From: Paracoccus sp. MKU1
Lineage (GTDB): Bacteria; Pseudomonadota; Alphaproteobacteria; Rhodobacterales; Rhodobacteraceae
Assembly: GCF_001447385.1 (NCBI RefSeq)
Contig: NZ_LLWQ01000193.1
Coordinates: 248,001-312,000, forward strand
Direction of reading: 5' to 3'
DNA: 64,000 nucleotides
Shown: in pieces, positions 15,961-23,609 of the stretch
Layout of the letters: each line of letters starts with the position of its first letter
Position numbering within the stretch: the stretch's first letter is position 1
Position numbers and translations under genes: made by a program
Notes under the pieces: model-generated
Told to the model about the DNA's origin: nothing
Database searches by the model: none
What the model saw: only the letters and a program-made list of their open reading frames with translations

Positions 15961-17220
15961 TCACTGTTGCTGCGGCGCGTACCACGAGGCCAGACCCTGT
16001 TGCAGCCGCTCGGCCGCGGCCTCGGGCGTCTCGGCGCCGGTGATGACATTGGCCGAGGCGGTCCAGGTCTCGTTCTCCAGGTTCGGCGTGCCGCGCGACA
16101 GGATCTGGTAGGTCGAGCGGATGGTGGGCTCACAGGTCTCGCGCCAGCCGACGAATTCCTTGGCCAGCGGGTCCTCCATCTCGACCGGGGCCGAGTTCAG
16201 CGAGAAGAAGCCGGGCAGCGCATTCGCATAAAGCGAGGCGAATTCCGACGAGCCGACCCATTCCAGGAATTTCCGCGCCTCTTCCGGGTGCTTGGTCGCG
16301 GCGTTCATGCCCAGGGCGATGTCGGTATGGTCGCTGATATAGCAGGTGTCGCCCTCGGCCGGGACCGGGGGCGGGAAGGCGCCCATCTCGAAGGCGCCGC
16401 CGATCTGCGGGCCGAAGACGCCGATCTCCCAGGACCCGGCCGGATAGATCGCGGCGCGGCCCAGCGTGAACAGGTTCTGGCTGTCGGGATAGGTCTGCGC
16501 CTCGAAGCCGTCGCCCAGATAGTCCTTCCACTTCGCCAGCTGGCGGAAGGGCGCGACCCAAGGCTCATCCGTCAGCTTCTGCGTGCCCTCGATCAGCGCC
16601 TTGCGGCCCTCCTCGCCTTTCCAGTAGGTCGGGCCGATGTTCTGGTAGCCCATGGTCGCCGCTTCCCACTGGTCGGCCGTGCCCATGGCCATCGGGATAT
16701 AGGTGCCGTCTTCCTTGATCTTGTCGAGCAGCGCGAAGAACTCCGCCTCGGTCTTGGGCGGGGTCAGGCCCAGTTCCTCGAAGGCGGTCTTGTTGTAGAT
16801 GAAGCCGTGGATGACCGAGGCCATCGGCACGCAGAAGGTCTGGGTGCCGTCATCGGTCTGCCAGGCCGATTTCGCCACGTCCGAGAAATTCGCCATCGCC
16901 GCCAGGTCGCTCAGATCGGCCAGCTTGCCCTTCTTGAACAGCTCCAGCGAGGCGTCGAAGGGCCGGCAGGTAATCAGGTCGCCGGCCGAGCCCGCATCGA
17001 GCTTGGAATTCAGCACCGCGTTGTATTCCGGCGGCGCCGAGGGCGCGAAATTGATCTTGATGCCGGGATTGGCCGCCTCGAAGGCCGGGATGATCTTTTC
17101 CTGCCAGATGGCGAGGTCGTCGTTGCGCCAGCTCTCGATGGTCAGCGTGACGTCCTGGGCCCAGGCGGCGCTGCCCAGCAGGGTGCTGGCCAGCAGCGCC
17201 AGGCGGATGGTCTTGGTCAT
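15961..17220 (-). CDS. Extracellular sugar-binding protein of the ABC transporter
   Basis: The 419-residue periplasmic protein starts with a signal peptide (MTKTIRLALLASTLLGSAAWAQ, cleavage after AWA). The mature protein (VTLTIESWRNDDLAIWQEKI) belongs to family 1 solute-binding proteins, which capture oligosaccharides or sugars. Conserved patterns include PGIKINF and AAIYPAGSWE. It sits 48 bases downstream of the murQ-like gene and upstream of the permeases. Its companions (etherase, kinase, deacetylase, deaminase) suggest the ligand is N-acetylmuramic acid, N-acetylglucosamine or a disaccharide of these; this is inference. ATG 17220 follows GGGAGAAG. Confidence 0.92.
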   Translation of the reverse strand: MTKTIRLALLASTLLGSAAWAQDVTLTIESWRNDDLAIWQEKIIPAFEAANPGIKINFAPSAPPEYNAVLNSKLDAGSAGDLITCRPFDASLELFKKGKLADLSDLAAMANFSDVAKSAWQTDDGTQTFCVPMASVIHGFIYNKTAFEELGLTPPKTEAEFFALLDKIKEDGTYIPMAMGTADQWEAATMGYQNIGPTYWKGEEGRKALIEGTQKLTDEPWVAPFRQLAKWKDYLGDGFEAQTYPDSQNLFTLGRAAIYPAGSWEIGVFGPQIGGAFEMGAFPPPVPAEGDTCYISDHTDIALGMNAATKHPEEARKFLEWVGSSEFASLYANALPGFFSLNSAPVEMEDPLAKEFVGWRETCEPTIRSTYQILSRGTPNLENETWTASANVITGAETPEAAAERLQQGLASWYAPQQQ

Positions 17221-17268
17221 GGTCTTCTCCCTTCGGCATCGGGTCTCTCGCGGACCCTCTGGTTGCAA

Positions 17269-18147
17269 TCAGATCAGCGGGGCCAGCAGGCCCCCGGTTT
17301 CGGCCAGCCGCGCCCCGGCCGCGTCGGGCGCCATGCCGCGCGCGACCAGGATGGCGGGCTTGACCGCGCCGCCGCTGCGCGACAGCGCCGCCTCGGCCTC
17401 GTCGCGGGTCACGCCCGCCACGGCGGCCACGATGCGGGCGGCGCGGTCCACCAGCTTGATGTTGTCGGCCACCAGGTTGACCATGTAGCCGTCATGGACA
17501 TGGCCCAGCCGGATCGCGACCAGCACCGAAAGCATGTTCAGCGCCACCTTCTGCGCCGTGGCCGCCCCCATGCGGGTCGATCCCGAGACGACCTCGGCCC
17601 CGGTCTCGATCAGCACCGGGATGTCGGCGCGTTCCAGCAGGGCCGAGCCCGCCACATTGGCGAGGCCGGCCACGGTCACGCCCCGCTCCTGCGCCGCCGC
17701 GCAGATCGCCAGCGCATAGGGCGTCCGCCCCGAGGCCGAGAGGCACAGGAGCACATCCCCCGCCCCAAGCCCGGCGCGGTCCAGATCGGCCAGGGCCAGC
17801 GCCGGATCGTCCTCGACGCTGCCCTTCAGATGCAAAAGCGCCTCTGCCCCGCCGGCGAACATCATCGGCGTGCGTTCGGGCGCGATACCGAAGGTGCCGG
17901 CGAGCTCCAGGCAATCCGCCAGCGCCATCAGCCCCGAGGAACCGGCGCCGGCATAGCCGAGCTTGCCGCCGGAGCGCAGCGCGGCGCTGGCAGCCTCGGC
18001 CGCGCGCTCCAGGGCCGGCAGAGCGGGCTCCAACGCCCCAAGCGCCACCATTTGCGCCTCAAGCAGGATGCGCAGGACGTCGCCGCCGGAACGCGCGTGA
18101 AGTCCTGCGGATGCCGGATGCCTTGCCTCGGTGCCGGATGCGGTCAT
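17269..18147 (-). CDS. murQ: N-acetylmuramic acid 6-phosphate etherase-like SIS protein
   Basis: The 292-residue protein has a sugar-isomerase (SIS) fold. It matches MurQ in several blocks: YAGAGSSGLMALADCLE, the phosphosugar loop LSASGRTPYALAICAAA, and GAEVVSGSTRMGAATAQK with KVALNMLS, the MurQ signature. Glutamates corresponding to the catalytic pair appear in ADCLE and GSVEDD. MurQ removes the D-lactyl ether from MurNAc-6-phosphate to give GlcNAc-6-phosphate. The N-terminus is divergent from enterobacterial MurQ. It is first in the operon with the ABC transporter, divergent from the sugar kinase, and carries an operator copy just upstream. ATG 18147 follows GGGGGAA. Confidence 0.83.
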   Translation of the reverse strand: MTASGTEARHPASAGLHARSGGDVLRILLEAQMVALGALEPALPALERAAEAASAALRSGGKLGYAGAGSSGLMALADCLELAGTFGIAPERTPMMFAGGAEALLHLKGSVEDDPALALADLDRAGLGAGDVLLCLSASGRTPYALAICAAAQERGVTVAGLANVAGSALLERADIPVLIETGAEVVSGSTRMGAATAQKVALNMLSVLVAIRLGHVHDGYMVNLVADNIKLVDRAARIVAAVAGVTRDEAEAALSRSGGAVKPAILVARGMAPDAAGARLAETGGLLAPLI

Positions 18148-18171
18148 GTGATTCCCCCTGTTCCGCAGATA

Positions 18172-18188
18172 ATGCCAAAACAATACCA
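18172..18188 (-). promoter_or_regulatory. Putative GntR (NagQ-like) operator before the murQ/ABC operon
   Basis: On the minus strand the site reads TGGTATTGTTTTGGCAT, a near-direct repeat of TGGTAT/TGGCAT. It matches the site at 18262-18278 in 16 of 17 positions and lies 25 bases before the murQ start. The GntR regulator encoded at 19133 is the likely ligand-responsive repressor. Confidence 0.72.
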
Positions 18189-18261
18189 CTTGTAAAGGCC
18201 CTTCTTGAAAATCCGCACAAAACGGCCTTTTATCGGGATTATTAAAATACCCCTTTCCTTT

Positions 18262-18278
18262 TGGTATTGTTTTGGTAT
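18262..18278 (+). promoter_or_regulatory. Putative GntR (NagQ-like) operator before the kinase/nagA operon
   Basis: TGGTATTGTTTTGGTAT, two TGGTAT units, lies 22 bases before the kinase start. It mirrors the copy on the opposite strand at 18172-18188, so both divergent arms appear to be under one regulator. A separate dyad, AAAGGCC (18194-18200) and GGCCTTT (18224-18230), lies between the two operators. Confidence 0.72.
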
Positions 18279-18299
18279 CGTCACCTCAAAGGAGTCGCC

Positions 18300-19133
18300 A
18301 TGTCATATTTCCTGGGCATAGACGGAGGGGGGACCGGCTGCCGCGCGGCCATCGCGGACGGCTCGGGCCGGATCATCGGCCAGGGCGCGGCCGGGCCGGC
18401 CAATATCTCGGTCGAGACCGAGGGGGCCTGCGCCAATATCCTCGCCGCCGCCCGTGCCGCGCTTCAGGACGCCGGACAGGGCCATCTGGACGAGCTGACC
18501 GCGGTGCTGGGCCTGGCCGGGGCCAATGTCACCGCCGCCGCCCGCAGCCTGCGGGCCATGCTGCCCTTTCGCCGCACCCGCATCGTCACCGACGCGGTGA
18601 CCGCCGCCACCGGCGCGCTGGGGGGCGGGGACGGCATCGTCGCCGCCATGGGCACCGGCTCGGTCTTCGCGGTCCAGATCGGCGGCGAGATGCGGCAATA
18701 TGGCGGGCGCGGCTTCGTCCTGGGCGACGAGGGCAGCGGCGCGGTTCTGGGCCGGGCGCTCTTGTCCGAGGCCCTGCGCGCCGAGGACGGCTTCGCGCCG
18801 ATGACCCCGCTGCTCCAGGCGGTGCTGGACGAGCTGGGCGGGATCGAGGGGGTGATCTCCTTCGGCTTCCGCGCCCGGCCGGCCGAATTCGCGCAATTCG
18901 CGCCGCGCATCGTCGCCGGCACCGACCCGGTGGGCGAGCGCATCTTTGCCGCCGCCGTGGCCGAGATCCGCGCCATGATCGACAGGCTGCAAGCCGAGCG
19001 CGACCTGCCGGTGGTGTTCCTGGGCGGGCTCGGCACGCATTACGCCGCCCGCTTGCAGGGGCTGTGGCGCATCGAGGCGCCCAAGGGCTCGGGCCTCGAC
19101 GGGGCGCTGCATCTGGCCCGGCAGGAGGCGTGA
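18300..19133 (+). CDS. BadF/BadG/BcrA/BcrD-type amino-sugar kinase
   Basis: The 277-residue ATPase has the sugar-kinase actin-like fold: phosphate-1 motif FLGIDGGGTGCRA at the N-terminus, the second phosphate loop AAMGTGSVFAVQ, and GGRGFVLGDEGSGA, typical of N-acetylglucosamine and MurNAc kinases (MurK/NagK-like). It probably phosphorylates the imported amino sugar with ATP, since no PTS gene is present. ATG 18300 follows AAGGAG. The stop overlaps the GntR start by one base. It heads the right arm of the amino-sugar locus, downstream of an operator. Whether MurNAc, GlcNAc or both are substrates cannot be told. Confidence 0.85.
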   Translation: MSYFLGIDGGGTGCRAAIADGSGRIIGQGAAGPANISVETEGACANILAAARAALQDAGQGHLDELTAVLGLAGANVTAAARSLRAMLPFRRTRIVTDAVTAATGALGGGDGIVAAMGTGSVFAVQIGGEMRQYGGRGFVLGDEGSGAVLGRALLSEALRAEDGFAPMTPLLQAVLDELGGIEGVISFGFRARPAEFAQFAPRIVAGTDPVGERIFAAAVAEIRAMIDRLQAERDLPVVFLGGLGTHYAARLQGLWRIEAPKGSGLDGALHLARQEA

Positions 19134-19900
19134 TGGGCGAGTTGTTCACCCCCGAAGCGTTTGAGGAAACCGGCGGCGGGCCGCTTTACCTGCAACTGCA
19201 CCGGCTGATCGCCGAGGCCATCGCCTCGGGGCGGCTGCAACCGGGCGACAGCCTGCCATCGGAACGCGAGCTGGCGGCGATGACTGGCCTGTCGCGCGTC
19301 ACCGTACGCAAGGGGGTGGCGGAGCTGGTCGGCTCGGGGCAGCTGGTGCAAAGGCGCGGCTCGGGCACCTTCGTCGCGCCCAAGGTCGAAAAGCTGGAAC
19401 AGGCGCTGTCGCTGCTGACCTCGTTCACCGAGGACATGGCCCGGCGCGGCCGCAGCGTCGAAAGCCGCTGGATCGCCCGCGGCCTGCACGCCCCGGCGCC
19501 CGAGGAGGTGATGGCGCTCGGGCTGGGCGTCGGCGAGAAGGTGGCGCGGCTGGAACGGGTGCGCAGCTCGGACGGGGTGCCGCTGGCCATCGAGCGCGCC
19601 TCGCTGTCGCAGGCGATCCTGCCCGATCCCGAAGGCGTCGATGCCTCGCTTTACGCGGTGCTGGAAGCGCGCGGCATGCGGCCGGTGCGGGCGGTGCAGC
19701 GCATCTCTGCCGCGAACCTGAACGCCAAGGACGCGGAATTGCTGGGCGTCAGCCCCGGCGTGGCCGGGCTGCGCATCGAACGCATCTCCTACCTGCCCTC
19801 GGGCAAGGTGGTCGAGTTCACCCGCTCGCTCTATCGCGGCGATGCCTATGACTTCGCCGTGGAACTGAAACTTGCCCCGGAAGGCGAAAGGAACCCCTGA
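19133..19900 (+). CDS. GntR-family regulator with UTRA effector domain (HutC subfamily)
   Basis: The 255-residue protein has an N-terminal winged helix-turn-helix (residues about 17-85; PLYLQLHRLIAEAI, SLPSERELAAMTGLSRVTVRK) and a C-terminal UTRA domain that binds small sugar-phosphate ligands (LERVRSSDGVPLAIERASLS, VVEFTRSLYRGDAYDF). This is the NagR/NagQ architecture; GlcN-6-P or GlcNAc-6-P would be the expected inducer. It sits in the operon it probably controls, with 1-base overlaps to the kinase and to the SIS deaminase. Two mirrored TGGTAT-type operators lie in the divergent region upstream. Confidence 0.9.
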   Translation: MGELFTPEAFEETGGGPLYLQLHRLIAEAIASGRLQPGDSLPSERELAAMTGLSRVTVRKGVAELVGSGQLVQRRGSGTFVAPKVEKLEQALSLLTSFTEDMARRGRSVESRWIARGLHAPAPEEVMALGLGVGEKVARLERVRSSDGVPLAIERASLSQAILPDPEGVDASLYAVLEARGMRPVRAVQRISAANLNAKDAELLGVSPGVAGLRIERISYLPSGKVVEFTRSLYRGDAYDFAVELKLAPEGERNP

Positions 19901-20925
19901 TGAGCCAGACGCATATGGCGCGCGAAGTGGCCGAGATCCCCGAAGCCGCGGCCCGTTTCCTGGAACGCTCGCGCGATGCGGTCGCGGATGCCGCCGCAGC
20001 TCTGCGCCGCAAGGACCCCGATCTGGTGGTCACCGTGGCGCGCGGGTCGTCGGACCATGCCGCGACCTATCTGAAATACGCCATCGAGCTGGAGGCCGGG
20101 GTGCCGGTCGCTTCGGTCGGGCCGTCCATCGCCTCGATCTATCGCCGGCCCTTGCGGCTGGGCAAGGCGGCCTGCATCGGCATCTCGCAATCCGGCCGCA
20201 GCCCGGACGGGGTCGAGATGATGCGCGCCTCGGGTCAGGGCGGCGCGCTGTCGATCGCCATCACCAATGTCGAGGACAGCCCGATGGCGCAGGTCTCGGC
20301 CCATTGCCTGCCCTTGCAGGCGGGCGAGGAGAAAAGCGTCGCCGCCACCAAGACCTTCGTCTGCTCGGTGCTGGCCGGCCTGTCGCTCTTGGCGGAATGG
20401 CGCGAGGATCACGCCCTGCAGGATGCCGTCGCCGCCCTGCCCGAGGCGTTCGGGCAGGCCGTGGGGCTGGACTGGTCGCCGCTGTCGGCGCGGCTGGCGC
20501 GGGCCAGCTCGGCCTTCGTGCTTGGCCGCGGCCCCAGCTTCGCCATCGCCTGCGAATCGGCGCTGAAGTTCAAGGAAACCTCGGGCATCCATGCCGAGGC
20601 CTATTCGGCTGCCGAGGTGCTGCACGGCCCCGCCGCCATCGTGCAGGCCGGCTTCCCGGTGCTGGCGCTGGGGATCGAGGATGCCGCCCTGCCCCAGCTC
20701 AAGGCCACGGCCGAGCGGCTGGCGGCCCAGGGCGCGGATGTGTTCGTGACCGGCACCGAGGTCGGCGGCGCCGTCACCCTGCCCTCGGTCCCCGGCCTGC
20801 ATCCGCTGGTGGCGCCACTGGTGACCATCGCCGGCTTCTACGCCTTCATCGAGGGGCTGGCGCGGCGGCGCGGCTTCGACCCCGACACGCCGCCGCATCT
20901 GCGCAAGGTGACGGAGACGGTGTGA
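19900..20925 (+). CDS. SIS-domain glucosamine-6-phosphate deaminase (NagB-II / AgaS type)
   Basis: The 341-residue protein has two SIS domains, like the isomerase half of GlmS but lacking the N-terminal glutamine amidotransferase domain. Diagnostic segments are VTVARGSSDHAATYLKYA, ISQSGRSPDGVEMM, EKSVAATKTFV and a C-terminal LRKVTETV, equivalent to the GlmS isomerase tail. Such stand-alone enzymes (NagB-II) convert glucosamine-6-phosphate to fructose-6-phosphate and ammonia. No classical NagB is in the window, so this probably completes the pathway after NagA. Start and stop codons overlap those of its neighbours. Confidence 0.88.
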   Translation: MSQTHMAREVAEIPEAAARFLERSRDAVADAAAALRRKDPDLVVTVARGSSDHAATYLKYAIELEAGVPVASVGPSIASIYRRPLRLGKAACIGISQSGRSPDGVEMMRASGQGGALSIAITNVEDSPMAQVSAHCLPLQAGEEKSVAATKTFVCSVLAGLSLLAEWREDHALQDAVAALPEAFGQAVGLDWSPLSARLARASSAFVLGRGPSFAIACESALKFKETSGIHAEAYSAAEVLHGPAAIVQAGFPVLALGIEDAALPQLKATAERLAAQGADVFVTGTEVGGAVTLPSVPGLHPLVAPLVTIAGFYAFIEGLARRRGFDPDTPPHLRKVTETV

Positions 20926-22049
20926 TGGCGCGCGAGGTCCTGACCGGCGCGCGGATCTTCGACGGCGCGCGTTTCCTCGACGGCCATGCGCTGGTGATCG
21001 AGGCGGGCGAGATCGCCGCCATCCTGCCCGAGGCCGAGGCGCCGGCCGAGGGGCGGCGGGCGGTGTCGGGCATCCTCGCCCCGGCTTTCCTGGATTTGCA
21101 GGTGAACGGCGGCGGGGGGCTGATGCTGGACGGCACGACCGATCTGGGGGGGCTGCACCGCATCTGCGCCGCGCATCGGGCGCTTGGCACCGCCGGGGTG
21201 CTGCCGACGCTGATCACCGACACGCCCGAGGCCACCGCCCATGTCATCGCGCTGGGGATCGCCGCGGCCGAGGCAGGGGTGCCGGGCTTCCTGGGCCTGC
21301 ATCTGGAGGGGCCGCATCTCGACCCGCGCCGCAAGGGCGCCCATGATCCGGCGCTGATCCGGCCGATGGGCGACGAGGATCTGGCCCGGCTTTGCGACGC
21401 CGCGCGCCGGCTGCCGGCGCTGATGGTGACGCTGGCGCCCGAGGCGGCAAGCCCGCAGCAGATCGCGGCGCTGGCCGGGGCCGGGGCGGTGGTCAGCCTG
21501 GGCCATAGCGATTGCAGCCATGACGAGGCGCAGGCCGCCTTTGCCGCCGGTGCCCGCTGCGCGACGCATCTGTTCAACGCCATGAGCCAGATCGGCAACC
21601 GCGCGCCGGGGCTGGCGGGCGCGGTGCTGGCCGGCGAGGCCGGGGCCGGGCTGATCGCCGACGGCATCCACGTGCATCCGGCGGTGATGCGGCTGGCGCT
21701 GGGGGCGCGGCCCGAGGGCATCTTCCTGGTCAGCGACTGCATGGCCTTCGCCGGCACCGACCGGACCGAGATGGAGCTGGGCGGCCGCAAGGTGCTGCGC
21801 CGCGACGGGCGGCTGACCCTGGCCGACGGCACGCTGGCCGGGGCCGACCTGACGCTGCCGCAGGCCATCGCCGTGCTGGTCCATCAGGTCGGCATCGCGC
21901 CCGAACGCGCGCTGCGCATGGCCTCGGCCATCCCGGCGGCGCTGCTGGGCTTGCAGGACCGATATGGCGCGCTGGCCCCCGGCCGTCCGGCCGATCTGGT
22001 GCTGCTGGCCGAGGATTTCAGCCTGCGCGAACACTGGCTGTCGCCCTGA
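20925..22049 (+). CDS. nagA: N-acetylglucosamine-6-phosphate deacetylase
   Basis: The 374-residue amidohydrolase removes acetate from GlcNAc-6-phosphate. The metal-binding glutamate lies in LHLEGPHLDPRRKGAH, and the histidines in SLGHSDC and ATHLFNAMSQ. The catalytic Asp is in FLVSDCMAFAGT and the C-terminal barrel closes with LGLQDRYGALAPGRPADLVLL. Length is close to E. coli NagA. The start overlaps the deaminase stop by one base. It is the last gene of the right arm; 93 bases separate it from nnr, which belongs to a different system. Confidence 0.95.
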   Translation: MAREVLTGARIFDGARFLDGHALVIEAGEIAAILPEAEAPAEGRRAVSGILAPAFLDLQVNGGGGLMLDGTTDLGGLHRICAAHRALGTAGVLPTLITDTPEATAHVIALGIAAAEAGVPGFLGLHLEGPHLDPRRKGAHDPALIRPMGDEDLARLCDAARRLPALMVTLAPEAASPQQIAALAGAGAVVSLGHSDCSHDEAQAAFAAGARCATHLFNAMSQIGNRAPGLAGAVLAGEAGAGLIADGIHVHPAVMRLALGARPEGIFLVSDCMAFAGTDRTEMELGGRKVLRRDGRLTLADGTLAGADLTLPQAIAVLVHQVGIAPERALRMASAIPAALLGLQDRYGALAPGRPADLVLLAEDFSLREHWLSP

Positions 22050-22142
22050 ACGCCGGGAAATGCCGAGTGGAATGCGCGGTCTTTCCCTCGCCGGCCGGGC
22101 GTGCAAAACTCGGACCGGCGCGAAACCATGGACGAGGCTCCG

Positions 22143-22817
22143 ATGAATGCCCCCCTGCCCGAGGCAGTGAAGAAATCCGTTCTGCTGAACGGGCTGACTC
22201 CCGAGATGCGCGACAAGCTGCTGAAGGACGCCCAGCGGCGCAGCTATCGCGAGGGCGAGACCATCTTCCTGCAAGGCGATCCGGCGCGGGCGGTGTTCAT
22301 CGTGCTGAACGGCTTCATCAAGCTGTCGCGACTGACGCCGAACGGGACCGAGGCGGTGGTGGCGATCCTGGGCCGCAACCGCAGCTTTGCCGAGGCGATG
22401 GCGCTGCGCGGCACGCCCTATCCGGTCTCGGCCGAGGCGATCTCGGATTGCACGCTGTTGCAGATCGACGGCGCGCGGCTGCGGCAATTCCTGCTGGAGA
22501 ACCAGGAATTCGCCATCGGTCTGCTGGCCTCGACCTTCGTGCATTTGCAAGGGCTGGTGGACCAGATCGAAAGGCTCAAGGCCCATACCGGGGTGCAGCG
22601 CGTGGCGCAGTTCCTGGCCGACCTTTCCGATGCCGAGGCCGGCCCGACCGAGGTGCGGCTGCCCTATAACAAGCGGCTGATCGCCGGCCATCTGGGCATG
22701 CAGCCGGAAAGCCTGTCGCGCGCCTTCGCCCGGCTGCGCCAGCACGGGGTCGAGATCGAGGCCGACAAGGCCATCATCGCCGACATTGCCGAATTGCGCA
22801 TGATGGCCATGGATTGA
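22143..22817 (+). CDS. nnr: Crp/Fnr-family nitric-oxide-responsive regulator
   Basis: The 224-residue protein has a cyclic-nucleotide-like beta-roll (about residues 15-125), a dimerisation helix and a C-terminal helix-turn-helix, LIAGHLGMQPESLSRAFARL. The recognition helix carries the Glu-x-x-Ser-Arg pattern of FNR, which reads TTGAT half-sites. The cysteine cluster that holds the FNR iron-sulphur centre is absent, as in the Nnr/DNR branch, whose members sense NO, probably via heme. It lies convergent to norF at the end of the nor operon; matching boxes precede norC and nirS. ATG 22143 follows GAGG; ATG 22128 and GTG 22101 are in-frame alternatives. Confidence 0.88.
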   Translation: MNAPLPEAVKKSVLLNGLTPEMRDKLLKDAQRRSYREGETIFLQGDPARAVFIVLNGFIKLSRLTPNGTEAVVAILGRNRSFAEAMALRGTPYPVSAEAISDCTLLQIDGARLRQFLLENQEFAIGLLASTFVHLQGLVDQIERLKAHTGVQRVAQFLADLSDAEAGPTEVRLPYNKRLIAGHLGMQPESLSRAFARLRQHGVEIEADKAIIADIAELRMMAMD

Positions 22818-22835
22818 CGGTCCGGGCCCCGCGCC

Positions 22836-23069
22836 TCAGACGAGATGCAGCCCCCAGATCAGCGCCAGCCAGATCGCCAGCGGCACGGTGAAGGCGGCGC
22901 GCCAACCCGCGGCCCGGTCGAGATGCAGAAAGCCGGCCAGGATGGCGCGGGCCTTCAGCAGCGCCAGCCCCAGCAGCGCCGCCGCCGCGACCGGCCCCGA
23001 GGCAAAGGCCAGCGCCGTGGTGGCGGCGGTCAGGGCCAACAGGATCAGCCAGATGCGTGTCAGTTCCAT
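22836..23069 (-). CDS. norF: Nitric oxide reductase accessory protein NorF
   Basis: The 77-residue membrane protein has two or three hydrophobic segments (LILLALTAATTALAFA, AALLGLALLKARAIL, LAIWLALIWGLHLV). It resembles the small cytochrome-oxidase-subunit-IV-like NorF. NorF and NorE are needed for full NO reductase activity or stability in Paracoccus but are not catalytic. It is last in norCBQDEF, three bases after norE. Its stop is 18 bases from the stop of convergent nnr, with no clear terminator between them. Confidence 0.86.
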   Translation of the reverse strand: MELTRIWLILLALTAATTALAFASGPVAAAALLGLALLKARAILAGFLHLDRAAGWRAAFTVPLAIWLALIWGLHLV

Positions 23070-23072
23070 CCC

Positions 23073-23609
23073 CTACCCCAGCAGATAGACCGGCGGCAGG
23101 ATCAGCACCCAGACCAGATCGACCATGTGCCAGAAGGCGGCGCCGGCCTGCACCTCCTCGGCGCGCAGCCGGATCGCCACCAGCGCCAGCACGCCGATGC
23201 CGAACAGCACATGCGCGGCGTGAAAGCCGGTCAGCAGGTAGTAGAAGGTGAAGAACGGGTGGCTCTCCATGCCCAGGCCCGCGCGCAGGTCGCCGGCATA
23301 TTCCACCACCTTCACCGCCAGGAAGGCCGCACCCCCCAGCGCCGCCAGCGCCAGCCCGAGGCGTGCCCGGCGCCGGTCGCCGCGATGGCAGGCACGCTCG
23401 GCCAGGGCGGCGAAAAGGCCCGAGGTGACCAGGATCGCGGTGTTCAGCGCCGCCATCCAGCCATGCAGCTGCGCCTGCGCCGCGGCAAATCCCGCCGGGT
23501 CGGTCAGCCGCACCCCGGCCATGGCGGTGATGCCGGCGGCAAAGACCAGCAGTTCGGAGGCGATGAGCACCCACATGATCGGCTCGCCCGGCAGATCCTG
23601 GACCCGCAT
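23073..23609 (-). CDS. norE: Nitric oxide reductase accessory protein NorE (cytochrome oxidase subunit III family)
   Basis: The 178-residue protein has about five membrane segments and the layout of cytochrome c oxidase subunit III: WVLIASELLVFAAGI near the N-terminus, FYYLLTGFHAAHVLFGI, and FWHMVDLVWVLILPPVYLL at the end. Family members assist NorCB but carry no redox centre. The ATG at 23607-23609 overlaps the norD stop (TGATG); a GTG one codon earlier is possible. It sits between norD and norF. Confidence 0.9.
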   Translation of the reverse strand: MRVQDLPGEPIMWVLIASELLVFAAGITAMAGVRLTDPAGFAAAQAQLHGWMAALNTAILVTSGLFAALAERACHRGDRRRARLGLALAALGGAAFLAVKVVEYAGDLRAGLGMESHPFFTFYYLLTGFHAAHVLFGIGVLALVAIRLRAEEVQAGAAFWHMVDLVWVLILPPVYLLG

